A stretch of 6,542 bases of DNA from Archangium sp. (GTDB taxonomy: Bacteria > Myxococcota > Myxococcia > Myxococcales > Myxococcaceae). Below, in pieces: positions 5,203 through 6,542 of the stretch (position 1 is the stretch's first letter; every line of letters starts with the position of its first letter). Made by a program: the position numbers and the translations under genes. The stretch covers positions 1 to 6,542 of the forward strand of contig JAEUJR010000180.1 in assembly GCA_016793585.1 (NCBI GenBank), written 5' to 3'. The notes below the pieces were generated by a model. The model did not search any database, was not told the origin of the DNA, and was given only the letters and a program-made list of their open reading frames with translations.

Positions 5203-6542
5203 TCACGCCACCGAGCGTGGAGCGCTCGCACGAGGCGCAGGCACCGACGTCTCATCGGCCGGAGGGCGGTGCTGACGCGCCCAGCTCGCGAGGTACGCCT
5301 CGGCCTCGCGCTCCCAGCGCCCGTCGTCCCACCCCAGCTCGCTCTGGCAGATGCTGCGCACCCGCTCGAGGTGCTCCACGGCGCCCTGAGGCGCCAGCAA
5401 CCCGATGCGCACCCGGCGCAACAAGAGGTCTTCGAGGTGCACCACCCGCTCGACGCGCGCGGCGTGTCGAAGCTCGGCCCACAACGAGAACGTCTCGGGA
5501 ATGCGGGTCAGCTCGCGGTCACGCGCGCTCTCGACGAGCGCCGGGGTCCACGGCCCGTAGCGCCCCGCCAGCCGTCGCCGCTCGAGCGCGTCGAGCTCGC
5601 CCCAGTACACGCTCGTCGGAGGCTTCGCGAACCGGCCACGCTTCGCCACGCGCCGCTCTCCACCGAGCTCGAGCGAGTGCACCGCCTCACGCGCAATCTC
5701 CCGAAACGTCGTCAGCTTCCCGCCGGTGACCGTCACCAGCCCGCGCTCGTTCCAGATGACGTGCTCGCGTGACTCCTTCGAGGGGTCGGCCTTGCCGGTG
5801 CCGATGACGGGGCGAACGCCGGAGTAGGTCGAGACCGCGTCGCCCACGTGCAGCGAGAGCCCGGGGAAGGCGGCGCGCGCGGCTTCGACCATCGACGTCG
5901 CCTCCTCGCTCGTGATGCGCGGCGGCGTGTCGAGCGACTCGGCGTGGTCGTGGTCGGTGGTGCCGAGCAGCGTGAGGCCCTCCCACGGGTACGCGAAGAG
6001 CGGGCGCTGGTCTTTGGGGTGCCGAAACGTCACGGCCTGCGCGACGGGAAAGCGCCACGAGGGGAAGAGCAGGTGACTGCCCCGCAGCGGGCGAATCGCG
6101 GCCTTCGCGTCGACGGCGGCGCGCAGCGCATCGGCCCACGCGCCCGTCGCGTTCACCACCGCGCGCGCGCTCGCCTGCACCACGCGGCCCGTCTCACGGT
6201 CACGCAGCACGACGCCCGACACGCGGCCCTCGGTGGTGACGAGCTCTTCGACCTTCGTGTAGTTGAGCGCGGCGGCGCCAGACGCGAGTGCGTCGAAGAG
6301 CACCCGCAGCACCAGCCGCGCGTCGTCCGTCTGGGCGTCGCGGTACCAGAAGCCACCGGTGAGCCGCTCGAGCCGCAGCCTCGGCGCCAGCATCTGCAGG
6401 TCGGCCGCGCTCAAGGGCTTGTGCTTCACGCCGCTGCCGAACAGGTCGTACAGCCGAAGCCCCGTGCGCATGAGGCGTTTGCCCAGCTTGTCGCCCTCGT
6501 ACGCCGCCATGAGGAAGCCGATGGGTTCGACGAGGCCTGGCA
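5203..6542 (-). CDS. glpD: FAD-dependent glycerol-3-phosphate dehydrogenase, C-terminal part (5' end outside window)
   Basis: This enzyme oxidises sn-glycerol 3-phosphate to dihydroxyacetone phosphate with FAD, passing electrons to quinone at the inner membrane face. The frame is open to the right edge; 445 residues are visible. Family members are about 500-560 residues, so the N-terminal FAD-binding GxGxxG segment is missing. The fragment opens with PGLVEPIGFL, typical of GlpD. It then shows GGFWYRDAQTDDARLVL (62-78), VVNATGAWAD (128-137), RPLRGSHLLFP (150-160), the hallmark PWEGLTLLGTTDHDH (185-199), YSGVRPVIG (239-247) and the FAD-contacting TVTGGKLTTFREIA (270-283). The C-terminal helical domain (about 305-420) includes EDLLLRRVRIGLL and ELGWDDGRWEREAEAYL. 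Together these fix the family as GlpD rather than another DAO oxidase. The last 25 or so residues are a Pro/Ala/Ser-rich tail outside the conserved domain. The internal ATG at 6510 is not the start, since conserved sequence precedes it. No glpK, glpF or glpR is visible. Confidence 0.95.
   Translation of the reverse strand, partial: PGLVEPIGFLMAAYEGDKLGKRLMRTGLRLYDLFGSGVKHKPLSAADLQMLAPRLRLERLTGGFWYRDAQTDDARLVLRVLFDALASGAAALNYTKVEELVTTEGRVSGVVLRDRETGRVVQASARAVVNATGAWADALRAAVDAKAAIRPLRGSHLLFPSWRFPVAQAVTFRHPKDQRPLFAYPWEGLTLLGTTDHDHAESLDTPPRITSEEATSMVEAARAAFPGLSLHVGDAVSTYSGVRPVIGTGKADPSKESREHVIWNERGLVTVTGGKLTTFREIAREAVHSLELGGERRVAKRGRFAKPPTSVYWGELDALERRRLAGRYGPWTPALVESARDRELTRIPETFSLWAELRHAARVERVVHLEDLLLRRVRIGLLAPQGAVEHLERVRSICQSELGWDDGRWEREAEAYLASWARQHRPPADETSVPAPRASAPRSVA

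Noticed and set aside
1..6542. A novel defence, mobile or biosynthetic system
   Set aside because: The genes are two metabolic enzymes, a ribonuclease, two lipoproteins and two small proteins on mixed strands, separated by terminators. There is no shared operon, integrase, transposase, repeats or toxin-antitoxin pair to support a joint system.

Overview
This 6.5 kb window is chromosomal and very GC-rich, with a strong G/C bias at third codon positions. Long mirror-image open frames therefore lie opposite most real genes. The most likely source is a member of the Myxococcota. The basis is one Cys-rich lipoprotein with a Pro/Asp/Ala/Gly linker, a MopE-type metal-binding motif and a calcium-binding EF-hand-like domain, a combination common in myxobacteria, together with a second small lipoprotein and the codon usage. 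This placement is inference; there is no rRNA or marker gene to confirm it.

Layout, left to right. Bases 2-598 (+) are the 3' end of 4-hydroxyphenylpyruvate dioxygenase, cut by the window edge and followed by a strong hairpin at 624-657. Bases 793-2022 (+) encode the predicted calcium/metal-binding lipoprotein. Bases 2073-2588 (-) encode a small nine-cysteine protein related to the YkgJ-type metal-cluster family. Bases 2737-4326 (-) encode a compact RNB-domain (RNase II/R-type) exoribonuclease, which ends at a clear intrinsic terminator at 2653-2686. Bases 4388-4696 (+) encode a 102-residue charged protein I do not recognise. Bases 4638-5006 (-) encode a short lipoprotein with a SAF domain, whose 3' end overlaps the previous gene tail to tail. 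Bases 5203-6542 (-) are the 3' three quarters or more of an FAD-dependent glycerol-3-phosphate dehydrogenase, cut by the right edge.

The genes do not form an obvious pathway. HPPD (tyrosine catabolism) and GlpD (glycerol 3-phosphate oxidation) are metabolic, the RNB protein degrades RNA, and the two lipoproteins belong to the cell envelope. Strand switches and hairpins suggest mostly single-gene transcription units. No intergenic stretch exceeds about 200 bases. I see no mobile element, CRISPR array, tRNA or rRNA, and no evidence for a novel multi-gene system. The points most worth checking are the domain mix of the large lipoprotein, the free-standing SAF lipoprotein, and the tightly packed 4326-4696 locus, where an unrecognised small gene sits between two opposing genes.
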